Both the position numbers and the translations under genes were made by a program. The notes beneath the pieces were generated by a model. It worked only from the letters and a program-made list of their open reading frames with translations. It was not told the DNA's origin and did not search any database. A DNA stretch of 64,000 nt, taken from assembly GCF_018403225.1 (NCBI RefSeq), contig NZ_BOSG01000003.1:124001-188000 (forward strand), given 5' to 3'. The stretch comes from Paenibacillus sp. J23TS9. Lineage in GTDB: Bacteria > Bacillota > Bacilli > Paenibacillales > Paenibacillaceae. Shown piece by piece: positions 17,759-29,627 of this stretch; positions within the stretch are counted from its first letter, which is position 1, and each line of letters starts with the position of its first letter.

Positions 17759-19165
17759 CTACTTTTTTATAAAATCCGAAGCTTTCGAAAATTGGACGCC
17801 GGTATAGTAGTGTTTCAGGATCTGGGTGGCGGTATAGCCTTCCTTGGCCATTCCTTCTGCGCCCCACTGGCTCATGCCGACGCCATGTCCGTAACCGTAA
17901 GTCGTTATGACTACGTCCTTGCCGGAAGTCTTCCAGCTGAATTGACTGGAGCGGAGGCCTAGCTTCTCTCTCACTTCACGTCCGCTGAACTTAACCCCGC
18001 CTATCGAAATCTCCTTGATCCGGTGTCCGGTCGTAGATGAGAGAATTTGAATAAAAGGCTGCTGCTCTCCTGTGGATACTACCGGTACCGACTTTCCTGC
18101 CAATCCCAGCTTGGTCAGGAAATCCTGGCGGCTCATCTTCACGGTCTCTTCATATCCCGGCGCCTGCTCGTCCCAGGGACTCGCCACGCTGCGCAGATAA
18201 GGAATGTTCTGATTCCAGTATTCTTCCGAATTTTCGGTATAACCGTTGCTGGTAGAGAAGAAGGATGCGGTAATAGGTTTGCCTTGATAGGTCATAATTG
18301 TATTCCGGGATTCTTCCACTGCTCTCTTCAGCTTGGCCAGCTGCTCTGTTTTCCCCTTCCACTGTGTTGCGAGCTGATCCTTGGAGATATACGCCTGATG
18401 GCTCACGGTGTCGGTCACATCCGCCTGCGAGCCAGGTACGCCGCTCTTATCTCCGGCTGCCAGCCTGCGCATGATAAAGGTTCGTGCAGCAACGGCCTGA
18501 GCCTTGAGCGCCTCGAGGTCAAAATCTGCCGGCATCTCTGCGGCGATGACCCCGACGACGTACTCTTCGAGAGGCAGCATCTCGACCTTGTCCGTCTTCG
18601 ATAGATAGACGGACACCTGCGGCTGTGCTACCGCTTGGGGCACAGTCACTGGAGCGGCCGGCGCGGGTATGGGTGCCGGCTTGGGTGCAGGCTGGTGATG
18701 CGTTGCCACCACCAGCACGGGAATCAGCAGCGCCAGCGCGAGCAGCCCCCCCGCCCATACGGCGGGGTGCAGCCTGCGGGCGCTGCCCGGGCGATGCGGC
18801 CGCTTGGCGCTGCCGCGGCCGCGGGAGGGCGGCGGGGCCCATGGCCGCCGCCCGGGGGCTTGCCGGGCGCCTGCGGGCGCGCCCGGCTCTTCGGGCCGGA
18901 GCGCTTCGCTCGGCTCCGGCGCCTCAGGCGCAGCGGCCTGCGGCGGCTGCGCGCCGGCACCCGGCAGCACGCTCAGGTGCTGCCGGGGCTTGCTGCCAGC
19001 CCCGGGCTTCGGCCTGATGCCCGGGGCTGGCCCTCCGGCCGGGCTCTGCTCCCGGCCGCCCCCTGCAGCAGCTTGTGCATCCGGCTGATGTATTGAAATG
19101 TCCGGCTCCGCCGCTTCATTTTTCTGTGCAACCGATACTTTAATTTGTGTCCGCGGGTCGTTCAT
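17759..19165 (-). CDS. spoIID: Stage II sporulation protein SpoIID with long low-complexity N-terminus
   Basis: SpoIID is a lytic transglycosylase that acts with SpoIIP and SpoIIM in engulfment. The SpoIID/LytB domain covers about residues 185-465, with the presumed catalytic Glu in GVIAAEMP (Glu210) and the C-terminal YGYGHGVGMSQWGAEGMA. A single transmembrane helix lies at about 134-154. The 468-aa length exceeds the usual 340 because residues 27-133 are a Pro/Ala/Gly/Arg-rich cytoplasmic region coded by very GC-rich DNA (about 18690-19085). A Pro-rich stalk follows the helix. The start at 19165 has GGAGG upstream. Confidence 0.92.
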   Translation of the reverse strand: MNDPRTQIKVSVAQKNEAAEPDISIHQPDAQAAAGGGREQSPAGGPAPGIRPKPGAGSKPRQHLSVLPGAGAQPPQAAAPEAPEPSEALRPEEPGAPAGARQAPGRRPWAPPPSRGRGSAKRPHRPGSARRLHPAVWAGGLLALALLIPVLVVATHHQPAPKPAPIPAPAAPVTVPQAVAQPQVSVYLSKTDKVEMLPLEEYVVGVIAAEMPADFDLEALKAQAVAARTFIMRRLAAGDKSGVPGSQADVTDTVSHQAYISKDQLATQWKGKTEQLAKLKRAVEESRNTIMTYQGKPITASFFSTSNGYTENSEEYWNQNIPYLRSVASPWDEQAPGYEETVKMSRQDFLTKLGLAGKSVPVVSTGEQQPFIQILSSTTGHRIKEISIGGVKFSGREVREKLGLRSSQFSWKTSGKDVVITTYGYGHGVGMSQWGAEGMAKEGYTATQILKHYYTGVQFSKASDFIKK

Positions 19166-19208
19166 ATGCTTCCAACCTCCATTGATCCTTAATCATTTGC
19201 CTCTTCAT

Positions 19209-19234
19209 ATAGAATGTAGTTAGAGAGTTTATAT
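19209..19234 (-). promoter_or_regulatory. Possible sigma-E-like promoter of spoIID
   Basis: Minus strand ATATAAA (19228-19234) followed after 11 bp by CATTCTAT (19209-19216). The -10 deviates from CATACAAT, so this is tentative. The rest of 19166-19420 shows no gene. Confidence 0.35.
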
Positions 19235-19422
19235 CCTCATCTTCCGTTCATTCTATATAGTAGACTCCCCATCCAGTCGGGCTTGGCTTCCTCTTTTAAG
19301 CGATGCGCTTATCTCAATCTCTCGCCTCTCTTACTCCCGATATGTATAGTTATGAGCCGTGCACAGATGATAGAACCCTTTTTAAGAGATAAGAAAGATT
19401 CATATGAATGGACGGAAAACAT

Positions 19423-19450
19423 AAAAAAGACCGGACCCTAAGGTCCGATC
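19423..19450 (-). terminator. Rho-independent terminator after murA
   Basis: CGGACC (19432-19437) pairs with GGTCCG (19442-19447), then a T6 tract on the minus strand. Confidence 0.8.
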
Positions 19451-19542
19451 TTCTTCACGATTCCATATTCATTTACAGTCCAGGTTCTTGCCTTTTTCCA
19501 GTACAATGTTATTCGTTTCTTCATTAACAAAGTCCGAAACGG

Positions 19543-20895
19543 TTATACCCAAGTTGGCTGGATGTTGAACAAAGGAACCTCTTCTTCCAGCTCCACCTTT
19601 TTCTTCACCGGAACTGGTTGATCCAGTACAGGCTCTTCCACGGAGATACGCCAGATATCAGCGCCAAGCGCGGACAGCTTCTCAGCCAGATCCACGTAAC
19701 CGCGGTCGATATGATGCGTGCCACTCACTTCCGTTGTTCCTTCGGAAACAAGTCCTGCCAGAATCAACGCTGCGCCTGCACGCAAATCCGTTGCGCATAC
19801 CTTGGCACCTTTCAGATCAGCGCCACCCGTGATAATAGCTGTACGCCCTTCTACCTTGATCTCCGCATTCATGAGCTGGAATTCATCTACATGCATAAAG
19901 CGGTTCTCAAAGACTGTTTCGGTTACAACACTTGTACCTCCGGATTTCAGCAGCAGCGCCATCATTTGCGACTGCATGTCGGTCGGGAACCCAGGATAAG
20001 GAAGCGTTTTGATGTCAACAGCCTTCAGCGGTTGATTAGCTGTGACACGCACGCCATTCTCATCCGGTTCAATGGAAACGCCCATCTCTTCCAGTTTGGC
20101 GATCACTGGACCCAAATGATCCGCAATCGCGCCTTCGACATACACATCGCCGCCTGTGATCGCTGCAGCCACCATGTAAGTACCTGCTTCAATCCGGTCA
20201 GGAATGACCGTATGTTCAGCGCCATGCATCTTTTCAACGCCCTCGATCCGGATCACGCCTGTGCCCGCACCGCGAACCTTGGCGCCCATTCCGTTCAGGT
20301 AGTTGGCCAAATCGACAATTTCCGGCTCTTTCGCCGCATTCTCGATTACGGTCACACCTTCAGCAAGAGTGGCGGCCATCATAATATTTTCAGTAGCACC
20401 TACGCTGGCTACATCCAGATAGATTTTAGCCCCGCGCAATCTGCCATTCATTTTCGCCTCAATATAACCTTGTCCAAGACTGATCTCGGCACCTAAAGCC
20501 TCAAAACCCTTCAAATGCTGATCAATGGGTCTTGTTCCAATGGCACAGCCTCCAGGCAATGAAATCCGCGTATGCCCCATTCTAGCGAGCAAAGGACCCA
20601 TCACCAGAAAAGACGCACGCATTTTTCGCACCCATTCGTAAGGTGCTTCGCAAGAGGAAATAGCTTGGGCATCAACCCTCATTACATCATTATCGTATGT
20701 AATGTCCGCACCTATCGATTCCAACACTTTACTGATTGTAATTACATCGTCAAGAGGAGGTGCGTCATATATGACACTTACTCCTTCTTCCCCAAGAAGA
20801 GAGGCAGCGATGATCGGAAGAACTGAATTTTTTGCTCCGCTGACTTTCACGCTTCCGGTCAGTTTATTGCCACCGCGGACGATAAATTTGCTCAT
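19543..20895 (-). CDS. murA: UDP-N-acetylglucosamine 1-carboxyvinyltransferase MurA
   Basis: MurA transfers enolpyruvate from PEP to UDP-GlcNAc, the first committed step of peptidoglycan synthesis. The 450-aa EPSP-synthase-fold protein starts [10 protein letters not shown], with KNSVLP (Lys22) and the catalytic, fosfomycin-reactive Cys117 in [14 protein letters not shown]. The start at 20895 sits 8 nt from GGAGG; an adjacent ATG is at 20898. The position beside spoIID matches the murAA paralogue of Bacillus. Confidence 0.95.
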   Translation of the reverse strand: MSKFIVRGGNKLTGSVKVSGAKNSVLPIIAASLLGEEGVSVIYDAPPLDDVITISKVLESIGADITYDNDVMRVDAQAISSCEAPYEWVRKMRASFLVMGPLLARMGHTRISLPGGCAIGTRPIDQHLKGFEALGAEISLGQGYIEAKMNGRLRGAKIYLDVASVGATENIMMAATLAEGVTVIENAAKEPEIVDLANYLNGMGAKVRGAGTGVIRIEGVEKMHGAEHTVIPDRIEAGTYMVAAAITGGDVYVEGAIADHLGPVIAKLEEMGVSIEPDENGVRVTANQPLKAVDIKTLPYPGFPTDMQSQMMALLLKSGGTSVVTETVFENRFMHVDEFQLMNAEIKVEGRTAIITGGADLKGAKVCATDLRAGAALILAGLVSEGTTEVSGTHHIDRGYVDLAEKLSALGADIWRISVEEPVLDQPVPVKKKVELEEEVPLFNIQPTWV

Positions 20896-21343
20896 CATGA
20901 TTCCCTCCGCGTTCCATTTTTTTCCACAATTCAATATTTTCAGAAATTACATAGCTAATTCCCTAACTTCCATCATAACACCGACCTTTTCATGGATACA
21001 AGCGTTTTTTGGCGAATGAGCCCAAAAAACGGATAATCCTGGGACTGAAGGCCTATGCCTGAACCCAGCCGGATCTGTCAATGAATCAGAAAGGTTTTTG
21101 TGCACGCTGAATCCGCTGTGTAAGACCAGGGCAGCCGTTCTCAATTGGGTATTTACCAAAGAAAAGACAACATTCCGCTGTCATAACAGCATGGATTCCA
21201 AAAATATAATATAAGCTTTAGTACATTTTATACTGTTGTACTCATTGTTGACATAAAAAAATGTTATTATTCGACACATTCATCGTCTATCCGACATTCG
21301 GTACGAAAACAACCTAACAGAGATATAACCAAAGACTGTCGCG
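20896..21343. other. Intergenic region upstream of murA
   Basis: No supported gene in about 450 bp. A minus-strand TTGACA at 21076-21081 could be a -35 for murA, but the best -10 at 18 bp (CATAGG) is weak. The rest is AT-rich with no clear structure. Confidence 0.4.
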
Positions 21344-21601
21344 TTAAAACATATACTTAACCATTTGGCTCCAACTTAAGTAATCAAGCAGGAACTTGGC
21401 AACGAAGTGTCCCATAATAATGGCCAGCAGCAGATGAAGGAGCTTGCCTTGCGCACTCTTGGGAAAGCGAATGAACAGGTCCAGCTTTAGATTCTGCAGT
21501 GCCCACCAAGACAGACCAATACAGATCAGAGAGACAATAATCGAGATCAGACCGCTGACACCCATACTGCCTACCAGGCTGTTTCCAAGGCTTGAATCCA
21601 T
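21344..21601 (-). CDS. DUF1146 family small membrane protein (YwzB-like)
   Basis: This 85-aa protein has two hydrophobic helices (about 14-36 and 53-72) around a short basic loop (IRFPKSAQGK), the pattern of the DUF1146/YwzB family found between the atp operon and murA in Bacillales. The start at 21601 has GGAGG at normal spacing, and a TATAAT (21654-21659) lies 53 bp upstream. Function unknown. Confidence 0.75.
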   Translation of the reverse strand: MDSSLGNSLVGSMGVSGLISIIVSLICIGLSWWALQNLKLDLFIRFPKSAQGKLLHLLLAIIMGHFVAKFLLDYLSWSQMVKYMF

Positions 21602-21653
21602 GATGATACCTCCATCCTTTAAGATTAAACCACCCTAATACATTCAAAGGACT

Positions 21654-21659
21654 ATTATA
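21654..21659 (-). promoter_or_regulatory. Candidate -10 element for the YwzB-like gene
   Basis: Perfect minus-strand TATAAT. No good -35 is seen at 16-18 bp, so this is tentative. Confidence 0.35.
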
Positions 21660-21850
21660 TAATACTGGGCAAAGCACAAAGAATCCAGCTTCAAATTCGT
21701 AATTATTAAATTCTTTTTCAATAAAGCGCTTTCTCCGTTATTATCCCTAATGAAGTGTCCTTTACTTTCATACAAATCAGGTCATTTCCTCGGAAATATT
21801 CCCAATATTAACTTACCATTCAACTTTTTGCATTTAAATATTACAAAATT

Positions 21851-21889
21851 CCAAAAAAAACAGCCCGTCTCAAAACGATAGAGACGGGC
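21851..21889 (-). terminator. Terminator of the ATP synthase operon
   Basis: GCCCGTCTC (21863-21871) pairs with GAGACGGGC (21881-21889), then a T8 tract on the minus strand, 13 bp past the atpC stop. Confidence 0.92.
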
Positions 21890-21901
21890 CAGACTGCTTA
21901 T

Positions 21902-22312
21902 TTATTTTTTGCCGCCGAAGACATTGATCCGGTTAACGGCTTTTTGCAGAGCCAATTCCGCACGGCGGAAATCAATTTCATCCTGCTTGCCGCTGACTGC
22001 AAGTCGGCGCTCAGCGCGTTCCTTGGCAGCCTCAGCACGCTGCAAATCGATTTCTTCAGCTGTCTCGGCACTTTCTGCCAGCACAACCACTTTGTCCTTA
22101 CGGATCTCCACAAAGCCGCCATTCACCGCAATCTGGCTGGTTCTCTTGCCAGTTTTGACGATAAGCGGAGCGACCTGAAGCGGGGTAACCATAGGAATGT
22201 GTCCCGGCAAGATACCGAGATCGCCTTCCACACCCCGAACCGTCAGGCTTTCTACCTCTCCGGAATATGCCAAGTGATCCGGCGTCACGATTTCCAATAA
22301 AAAGGTACTCAC
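21902..22312 (-). CDS. atpC: F1Fo ATP synthase epsilon subunit
   Basis: Central-stalk subunit that couples and restrains rotation. The 136-aa protein has the N-terminal beta-sandwich (residues 1-85, with GEVESLTVRGVEGDLGILPGHIP) and the C-terminal helical hairpin (RAEAAKERAERRLA). I prefer GTG at 22312, six bases after GGAGGG; the ATG at 22318 abuts the ribosome-binding site. Last gene of the operon. Confidence 0.93.
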   Translation of the reverse strand: MSTFLLEIVTPDHLAYSGEVESLTVRGVEGDLGILPGHIPMVTPLQVAPLIVKTGKRTSQIAVNGGFVEIRKDKVVVLAESAETAEEIDLQRAEAAKERAERRLAVSGKQDEIDFRRAELALQKAVNRINVFGGKK

Positions 22313-22365
22313 GTTCATCCCTCCTGAACAGCTCGCTTTGGAGGCTAAACGCCTCCCTTACAGGA

Positions 22366-23784
<1,419 letters not shown>

Positions 23785-23883
23785 CTACAAGTCTGCTTAT
23801 ATGCAAACCTTCATCGTAAGCTGCAAGTAGCTTAACGCCATATTCCGTTCATGGGGTTTGTCATTCGTACAAAAACATTGTTT

Positions 23884-24750
23884 CTAAGCCTGAGCGTTGG
23901 CACCGGCCACAATCTCGGAAATTTCCTGAGTAATGGCTGCCTGACGCGCACGGTTATACGTAAGTGTCAAATCGCCAATCAGCTTGGTTGCATTCTTGGT
24001 TGCAGATCCCATCGCTGTCATCTTCGCTCCGAGCTCACTCGCTTTGCCGTCCAGCAATGCGCTGAAAATCAAGGTTTCTGCATATCTTGGCAGAAGCACT
24101 TCAAGCACGCCTTCCGGAGATGGCTCGTACTCGTAGCTTGCCGTTACACCAGTTGTTTGACCTTCCATGTTGTCCATAGGCAGAAGCTGATCCACTTCAG
24201 GAATTTGAGTCAGTGCGTTCACGAAACGGTTGTAACAGATAAACAGTTCATCAATCTGAGAATCCTCGAACTGATGGACCGCCGCATAAGCGATCGACTT
24301 GATATCCGCGAAGGAAGGCGTATCAGACAGGTCCGTTACCTCCTGCACAACCGGCATTTCCCGGCGGCGGAAGTAGTCACGGCCCTTACGGCCGATGACG
24401 AAAATCACGTATTCGTCTGTAGACTTATGCTTCTCTTTGATCGTAGTCATCACTTTTTTCAAAATGTTGGCGTTGTATCCACCGGCAAGACCACGATCTG
24501 AGGTAATTACCAGATAACCGGTCTTTTTCACGGGGCGTTTCTCAAACATCGGATGCTTGATGCCTTTTGTACCGGAAGCGATACTGGACACCACTTCTTT
24601 CAGCTTATCCGAGTAAGGACGGGCATGCTGTGCCATTTCCTGAGCTTTTCTGAGCTTGGAAGCAGCTACCATTTCCATCGCTTTCGTGATTTGCTTGGTA
24701 CCTTGAATACTCTTGATCTGACGTTTTATTTCACGCAATCCTCTTGCCAT
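23884..24750 (-). CDS. atpG: F1Fo ATP synthase gamma subunit
   Basis: Rotor shaft of F1. The 288-aa protein starts MARGLREIKRQIKSIQGTKQITKAMEMV in the family pattern (TKAMEMVAASKLRKAQ), has ITSDRGLAGGYN in the middle and the conserved C-terminal helix ITLTYNRARQAAITQEISEIVAGA (from TYNRARQ). Its start follows GAGGTGG. It is separated from atpA by a tandem hairpin repeat at 24764-24914. Confidence 0.95.
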   Translation of the reverse strand: MARGLREIKRQIKSIQGTKQITKAMEMVAASKLRKAQEMAQHARPYSDKLKEVVSSIASGTKGIKHPMFEKRPVKKTGYLVITSDRGLAGGYNANILKKVMTTIKEKHKSTDEYVIFVIGRKGRDYFRRREMPVVQEVTDLSDTPSFADIKSIAYAAVHQFEDSQIDELFICYNRFVNALTQIPEVDQLLPMDNMEGQTTGVTASYEYEPSPEGVLEVLLPRYAETLIFSALLDGKASELGAKMTAMGSATKNATKLIGDLTLTYNRARQAAITQEISEIVAGANAQA

Positions 24751-24763
24751 GTTTTCACCACCT

Positions 24764-24914
24764 CAGAACTTTGGCGGGGCCAAAGTTTACTTCGTAAGCA
24801 TAAACCTAAGCTTTGACTGGAGGTCAAAGCTGACTTCGTAAGCATTTGCAGAACTTTGGCGGGGCCAAAGTTTACTTCGAAAGCATAAACCTAAGCTTTG
24901 ACCGAAGGTCAAAG
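24764..24914 (-). repeat. Tandem repeat of two hairpin pairs between atpA and atpG
   Basis: A 54-bp unit (24764-24817) recurs 85 bp on (24849-24902) with one mismatch; similarity continues about 13 bp further. Each copy holds ACTTTGGC-GGG-GCCAAAGT and a second 8- or 9-bp hairpin beginning GCTTTGAC. It lies wholly between the atpA stop and the atpG ribosome-binding site. No T tract follows, so it does not look like a terminator. Confidence 0.9.
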
Positions 24915-24970
24915 CGCTTATATCTGAAAAAGATGAATCCGAGCCTTGCGGCCCGGTTCATGTTAATGAC

Positions 24971-26491
<1,521 letters not shown>

Positions 26492-26501
26492 TCACCCCTA
26501 T

Positions 26502-27050
26502 CTACTGTGCTTGTCTATTAAAAGACTTTTCAAGCCGTTCCAGCTTCCCTGCCAGAGTTCCGTCATACAGCTTATCGCCGATCATGACTTTCACGCCGCC
26601 GAGCAGGCTTTTATCAACCACGTTACTCACGCGAATTTTCTTGTTAGCCAAAGCTCCAAATTGTGCAGCAACAGACGCCTGTTCCTGCTCACTCAGCGGA
26701 TAAGTGGAGTACACTGTAGCATCCGCAATTCCGAGGCTTTCGCCTTCGATCCGGATATAGCTATCCAGAAGATCCGAGAGGATATCAGCTCTGCCCCGCT
26801 CAATGAGCAGTTCAATGGTGTTTACGACCGGCTGGGATACTTTATCTTGAAGGGCTTTCTTCAGCACATCCAGTTTTACGGATATGGAAATGTTGGGTGT
26901 GGAGATAAACTGCTGCACATCGGCGTTTGCCGTAATAGCTTCAACGACAGCCTTCAGTTCCTGCTCCACTTCCAGTGTCTTCTGCTGCTGTACAGCCACT
27001 TCAAACAGCGCCTTTGCGTAACGCTTGGCTGCTATTGTTTCCCGGCTCAT
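26502..27050 (-). CDS. atpH: F1Fo ATP synthase delta subunit
   Basis: Peripheral-stalk subunit linking F1 to the b subunits. The 182-aa protein has the helical N-terminal domain (AKRYAKALFEVA) and the C-terminal signature VDKSLLGGVKVMIGDKLYDGTLAGKLERL. Its ATG overlaps the atpF stop as ATGA, so the two are translationally coupled. Confidence 0.95.
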   Translation of the reverse strand: MSRETIAAKRYAKALFEVAVQQQKTLEVEQELKAVVEAITANADVQQFISTPNISISVKLDVLKKALQDKVSQPVVNTIELLIERGRADILSDLLDSYIRIEGESLGIADATVYSTYPLSEQEQASVAAQFGALANKKIRVSNVVDKSLLGGVKVMIGDKLYDGTLAGKLERLEKSFNRQAQ

Positions 27051-27535
27051 GGTCTGCCCCCTACCTCTTTAAGGTATTGGTCCACGAGCTCTTCCTGTGC
27101 ACTGTCGCTGCTAACTTCTTTCTCAAGCAGCTTGGAAGCGATCTTCACAGATACGGCGCCCACTTCGTTGCGCAGTTCCTGAACCGCTTTTTTCTTTTCG
27201 CTGGCGATGTCGCGGACAGCTTCTTCCTTGAGGCGGACTGCTTCCTCTTTCGCCTGTACCATCAACTGGTCAGCCTGTTTGCTGCTCGTTTGTTTGGACT
27301 GTTCGATAATTTCATAAGCTTCCTTGCGCGCCGCTTCAAGGGCCTTCTTCTGCTCCTCTACATAAGCGACTGCCTGATCACGGGTTTGCGATGCTTCATC
27401 CATTTGCTGCAGCACCAGTTCACGACGTTTTTCCATGATGGAGAACAGCGGTCCGAATGCGTATTTGCTCAGGAGCCAATACAAAATCACAAATGCGATT
27501 AACGCGAGAATAAAAGACGCGTAGTTAATACTCAA
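27047..27535 (-). CDS. atpF: F1Fo ATP synthase b subunit
   Basis: Membrane-anchored peripheral stalk. The 162-aa protein has one N-terminal transmembrane helix (about 6-24) and a long charged coiled coil. The start is TTG after AAAGGAG. It overlaps atpH by 4 bp. Confidence 0.95.
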   Translation of the reverse strand: MSINYASFILALIAFVILYWLLSKYAFGPLFSIMEKRRELVLQQMDEASQTRDQAVAYVEEQKKALEAARKEAYEIIEQSKQTSSKQADQLMVQAKEEAVRLKEEAVRDIASEKKKAVQELRNEVGAVSVKIASKLLEKEVSSDSAQEELVDQYLKEVGGRP

Positions 27536-27664
27536 ATCTAGTCACTCCTTTCCGGTGCACGTACACTGCCGTTCACTCTTGCTTCCGAAAGAATCATATC
27601 TGACGGCTAAAAAGAAGGCGTGGATGGCCGTGGCCTTCCCCGCCAAACCTTGCTCGTTATTAAA

Positions 27665-27919
<255 letters not shown>

Positions 27920-27983
27920 TTAGAATTTATGTTTAGTTAAGAACGAAGCGATGCTCCAAGCTTAACTTTGAAGCTAATGTTCA

Positions 27984-28793
27984 TTAATGCTCGTGTTCAT
28001 CGTGCGTTTCAATCATTTGCGAAATGTACACCATGGTCAGGATCGTAAAGACGAAGGCCTGAATAGCGCCGACGAAAATACTGAAGCCCTGCCATACCAC
28101 GAGTCCAAGTGCCGAAGCAACCCAGCCTACAGCGCCCAGTGCGGTCAATTTCAGCAATACGGAAATCAGAACCTCACCCGCGAAAATATTACCGAATAGA
28201 CGCATGCCCTGCGTGAGCAGTTTGGCGAACTGTTCGATGACGTTGATCGGGAAGAAGAACCAATATGGTTGAAAATAGTGTTTGAAATAAGCCTTCGTAT
28301 TCTTCGTTATTCCGAGGAAATGCGACAGCAGGAAGACAATCAACGCCAAAGCCATTGTAACAGAAGCATCAGCGGTCGGCGATTTCCACCAAGCTACGCC
28401 AACTTCCTCCGATTCCGGATGCTTGGCAAACTCCTCGGTTACGGAGACAATCTCCTTGCCGAAGATGTGAGCATGACCCGCATCATGATAATCGGTAACG
28501 ATACCGAACGGCAAGCCCAGCAAGTTCGCTACGAAGATGAACATGATGAAAGTGAGGCCAAGAGACAAGAAATGCTTTCCTTTTTTCCAGTCCATCGTGC
28601 TTGAAATCAAATTCTGAACGAATTCAACTGCCCATTCCATGAAATTCTGGAGTTTGCCCGGATTGTCAATCGACAAATTTCGGGTTGCCAGCTTGGCAAT
28701 GACAAACACGACAACACATGTCACGATAAGCATCAGGATAATGGAAAGGTCAAATGGAATGCCGCCCAATTCAATAATCGGTGATTTATGCAT
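27984..28793 (-). CDS. atpB: F1Fo ATP synthase a subunit
   Basis: Stator channel subunit of Fo. The 269-aa polytopic protein has the essential Arg in LTQGMRLFGNIFAGEVL and the conserved PINVIEQFAK. A charged loop (EFAKHPESEEVG) joins two helices. The start follows AAGGGGTGAG. It precedes atpE by 94 bp. Confidence 0.95.
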   Translation of the reverse strand: MHKSPIIELGGIPFDLSIILMLIVTCVVVFVIAKLATRNLSIDNPGKLQNFMEWAVEFVQNLISSTMDWKKGKHFLSLGLTFIMFIFVANLLGLPFGIVTDYHDAGHAHIFGKEIVSVTEEFAKHPESEEVGVAWWKSPTADASVTMALALIVFLLSHFLGITKNTKAYFKHYFQPYWFFFPINVIEQFAKLLTQGMRLFGNIFAGEVLISVLLKLTALGAVGWVASALGLVVWQGFSIFVGAIQAFVFTILTMVYISQMIETHDEHEH

Positions 28794-28824
28794 GTTTTTC
28801 TCACCCCTTTCTCAGTTGAGCATT

Positions 28825-29202
28825 CTACCCTTGTTTACGAGATAATCGAATTCCTATGAATAAGAGAAGGAACTGCGACAAGATCAGGGTCGCCGCAACA
28901 GCATACAGATTGAACGTTTCCGGCTTTTGATAAGCCACTACTACGGCCAGCACGCTAATGGCTGCGCGGGTCAAAAATCCCATGTTCACCTTCTTACCTT
29001 CTCCGCTGGTGACAGCATCCAACACTTTCTGCACCTTGTACCCCAGATAAAAGCTGTTTATCAGACTTACACTGGAGCCAAGCACCATACCTAGCGCAAT
29101 GCTCCGGTATTGCGGAAAGACAGCAGCACCCAATAAGCAAAGTGCCAGGAAATAAAGTGTGGTTCTGGTCAATACCCTGCGGTATTTCCATAATTCATTC
29201 AT
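28825..29202 (-). CDS. ATP synthase subunit I
   Basis: This 125-aa protein with four hydrophobic segments (about 12-28, 34-52, 73-88 and 96-115) is the AtpI-type assembly or ion-supply factor at the head of bacillar atp operons. The ATG at 29202 (MNELWKYRR) is chosen because GGGGGAAAG lies at good spacing. It overlaps the end of the upstream AtpZ gene by 8 bp. Confidence 0.82.
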   Translation of the reverse strand: MNELWKYRRVLTRTTLYFLALCLLGAAVFPQYRSIALGMVLGSSVSLINSFYLGYKVQKVLDAVTSGEGKKVNMGFLTRAAISVLAVVVAYQKPETFNLYAVAATLILSQFLLLFIGIRLSRKQG

Positions 29203-29449
29203 CACTTTCCCCCATGACTGCCTTGGTGATCATAAAAACGCTTACGCCGCCGATAAAGAGTCCGAGCAGAACACCGAAAGCGATCCACAGTCCCGGTCCT
29301 CCCAAGACCTTGTCCAGCCAGGACCCCAAATAGAAGCCCCCTAAAGTACATGCTGCCAGGTCAATTCCGATTGCGCTTACAAGTCCCATATATTTCATAG
29401 GACTCGCATTGCTTTTATTGGTTTTTTGCGACTTTTCAGGTTTACTCAT
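29195..29449 (-). CDS. AtpZ/AtpI family protein
   Basis: This 84-aa protein has a polar start (MSKPEKSQKTNK) and two hydrophobic helices, the second GGPGLWIAFGVLLGLFIGG, as in AtpZ/AtpI proteins that assist Fo assembly or magnesium supply. The ATG at 29449 follows GAGGGTGG and lies just downstream of the operon promoter, which rules out the longer frame to 29494. First gene of the operon. Confidence 0.82.
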   Translation of the reverse strand: MSKPEKSQKTNKSNASPMKYMGLVSAIGIDLAACTLGGFYLGSWLDKVLGGPGLWIAFGVLLGLFIGGVSVFMITKAVMGESDE

Positions 29450-29477
29450 TCTCAGTCCACCCTCATAATCCCAGTTC

Positions 29478-29507
29478 ATTTTACTGAATGTCACAAGAGT
29501 TTGTCAA
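29478..29507 (-). promoter_or_regulatory. Sigma-A promoter of the ATP synthase operon
   Basis: Minus strand TTGACA (29502-29507), 18-bp spacer, TAAAAT (29478-29483). The start codon at 29449 is about 29 bp downstream. Confidence 0.75.
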
Positions 29508-29583
29508 TTGAGCGAATTGATATGTTTTTAGGCTAAAACTATGAAAATAATCACAGCAAAACGCTTCAAAACCGTGTAAACCG

Positions 29584-29598
29584 TACAGTTTAACTGTA
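29584..29598. promoter_or_regulatory. Perfect palindrome between wecB and the atp promoter
   Basis: TACAGTT-T-AACTGTA, 7-1-7, about 77 bp upstream of the atp -35 and 30 bp past the wecB stop. No T tract follows on the minus strand, so an operator or 3' hairpin is possible. Confidence 0.4.
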
Positions 29599-29627
29599 TG
29601 CTGTACTCTTTGCCCTAAGAATATGGG

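Noticed and set aside
18625..19096. Several overlapping long frames on both strands in the GC-rich part of spoIID
   Set aside because: High GC content removes stop codons by chance. Only the SpoIID frame joins to a recognised domain.
21251..21280. Plus-strand TTGACA upstream of nothing
   Set aside because: No -10 at a usable distance and no plus-strand gene follows.
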